Below are positions 12,842-13,554 of a DNA stretch of 13,554 nt, in pieces (the first letter of the stretch is position 1; each line of letters begins with the position of its first letter). Below the pieces are notes generated by a model. That model saw only the letters and a program-made list of their open reading frames with translations, did no database searches and was not told where the DNA came from. The stretch is from Hyphomicrobiales bacterium (GTDB lineage: Bacteria > Pseudomonadota > Alphaproteobacteria > Rhizobiales > JALURZ01): NCBI GenBank assembly GCA_027058735.1, contig JALURZ010000093.1, forward strand, positions 1-13,554, in the 5' to 3' direction. The position numbers were made by a program, and so were the translations under genes.

Positions 12842-13554
12842 ATGGCCCTGAGCGACGCGATTCTCCAACGCCTGTTGCGTCTGCATCCCAAACGGATCGA
12901 CTTGTCCCTGGAGCGCATGGAGCGTCTGCTGAGGGCGCTTGGCGATCCGCAGAAATCGCTGCCGCCGGTGATCCATGTCGCCGGCACCAACGGCAAGGGC
13001 TCGGTGATCGCCACCCTGCGCGCCATCATGGAGCACGCCAGGCGGCGGACCCATGTCTATATTTCCCCCCATCTCAGGGAGTTTCGCGAACGCATTACTC
13101 TTGGCGGCGATGGCGGCGGCAGGCTGATTGAGGAAACTGCGCTTTCCGCCTTGCTCGAGGAGTGCGAAAGCGCCAATGAGGGGAAGCCCATCACATTCTT
13201 CGAGATAACGACCGCTGCCGCGTTTCTCGCTTTTTCGCGAACCCCTGGGGATATCCTGCTGCTCGAAGTGGGGCTTGGCGGGCGGCTCGACGCCACCAAT
13301 GTCGTCGATCGTCCCGCCGCGTGCGCCGTGACATCGATTGACATCGACCACCAGCAGTTTCTGGGCGCGACGCTGGAGGAGATCGCCGCGGAAAAGGCCG
13401 GAATTTTCAAGCCCGGCGTGAGCGCCGTTATCGCGCCCCAGCGCGACGGGGTGCTCGAGCGTCTGGCAATCGAGGCGAGGGATACCGGTGCGCCGCTGTT
13501 TGTGGCCGGTCAGGACTGGCAGGCCTTCGAGCAACACGGCCGGCTGATCTATCA
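12842..13554 (+). CDS. folC: Bifunctional folylpolyglutamate synthase/dihydrofolate synthase, N-terminal part (runs off right edge)
   Basis: 237 residues of a cytoplasmic Mur-ligase-family enzyme that adds glutamate to dihydropteroate and to folates using ATP. Seen: RIDLSLERMERLL (19-30), HVAGTNGKGSV (45-55) with the P-loop GTNGKGS, HVYISPHLREFRERI (71-85), ITFFEITTAAAFLAF (117-131), LLEVGLGGRLDATNVV (140-155), and SIDIDHQQFLGATLEEIAAEKAGIF (165-189) with the metal-binding region. ATG 12842 is preferred for its distance from a GGGA element. ATG 12821 is in frame and adds 7 residues but has no ribosome site. It follows accD by 70 bases; accD-folC is a conserved pair. The C-terminal ligase domain lies beyond the window. 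Confidence 0.95.
   Translation, partial: MALSDAILQRLLRLHPKRIDLSLERMERLLRALGDPQKSLPPVIHVAGTNGKGSVIATLRAIMEHARRRTHVYISPHLREFRERITLGGDGGGRLIEETALSALLEECESANEGKPITFFEITTAAAFLAFSRTPGDILLLEVGLGGRLDATNVVDRPAACAVTSIDIDHQQFLGATLEEIAAEKAGIFKPGVSAVIAPQRDGVLERLAIEARDTGAPLFVAGQDWQAFEQHGRLIY

Overview
The window looks like chromosomal DNA from a GC-rich alphaproteobacterium. The evidence is the gene order (aroA-cmk-rpsA-sppA-ihfB-lapA, then pyrF-trpFBA-accD-folC, with a FYDLN/TIGR02300-type gene divergent from aroA), the class II-like EPSP synthase, the alphaproteobacterial form of AccD that begins MNWI and lacks most zinc-ribbon cysteines, and the frequent GTG starts. I cannot assign an order. I see no mobile element, CRISPR array or phage gene.

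Layout. Positions 1-1264 read leftwards: a TIGR02300-type acidic zinc-ribbon protein (1264-830), a tRNA-Ala(GGC) gene (756-681), and the first 210 residues of an NTF2-like/flavin monooxygenase fusion that runs off the left edge (631-1). Positions 1265-1467 are a divergent intergenic region with weak promoter candidates both ways. From 1468 everything reads rightwards: aroA and cmk (4-bp overlap), a roughly 240-bp leader, rpsA (six S1 domains), sppA, ihfB, lapA, a secreted protein of unknown function with two FG-GAP-like calcium loops, pyrF, trpF and trpB (4-bp overlap), trpA, accD, and the 5' part of folC.

How the genes work together. aroA feeds the shikimate/chorismate pathway. trpF, trpB and trpA carry out the late steps of tryptophan synthesis from chorismate. 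cmk and pyrF serve pyrimidine nucleotide metabolism. rpsA is ribosomal, ihfB encodes a nucleoid protein subunit, accD belongs to acetyl-CoA carboxylase and folC to folate polyglutamylation. sppA and lapA encode membrane or envelope proteins. This is mostly an ordinary housekeeping cluster.

The one striking anomaly is inside accD. About 38-50 bp (12205-12254) is present in inverted orientation between 6-bp inverted repeats. Read on the minus strand, it encodes the missing family core QDFAFMGGSLGMAA. About 72 bp that should follow (24 residues leading to the GGARMQEG motif) are absent. The frame stays open, so a gene caller would report a normal-looking 311-residue AccD, yet its catalytic core is scrambled. 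It is either a template-switch mutation in an essential gene or an assembly or sequencing artefact. Smaller points of interest are two separate 9-bp in-frame tandem repeats in neighbouring genes, a hairpin just before the rpsA ribosome binding site, and a (GC)8 tract between accD and folC.
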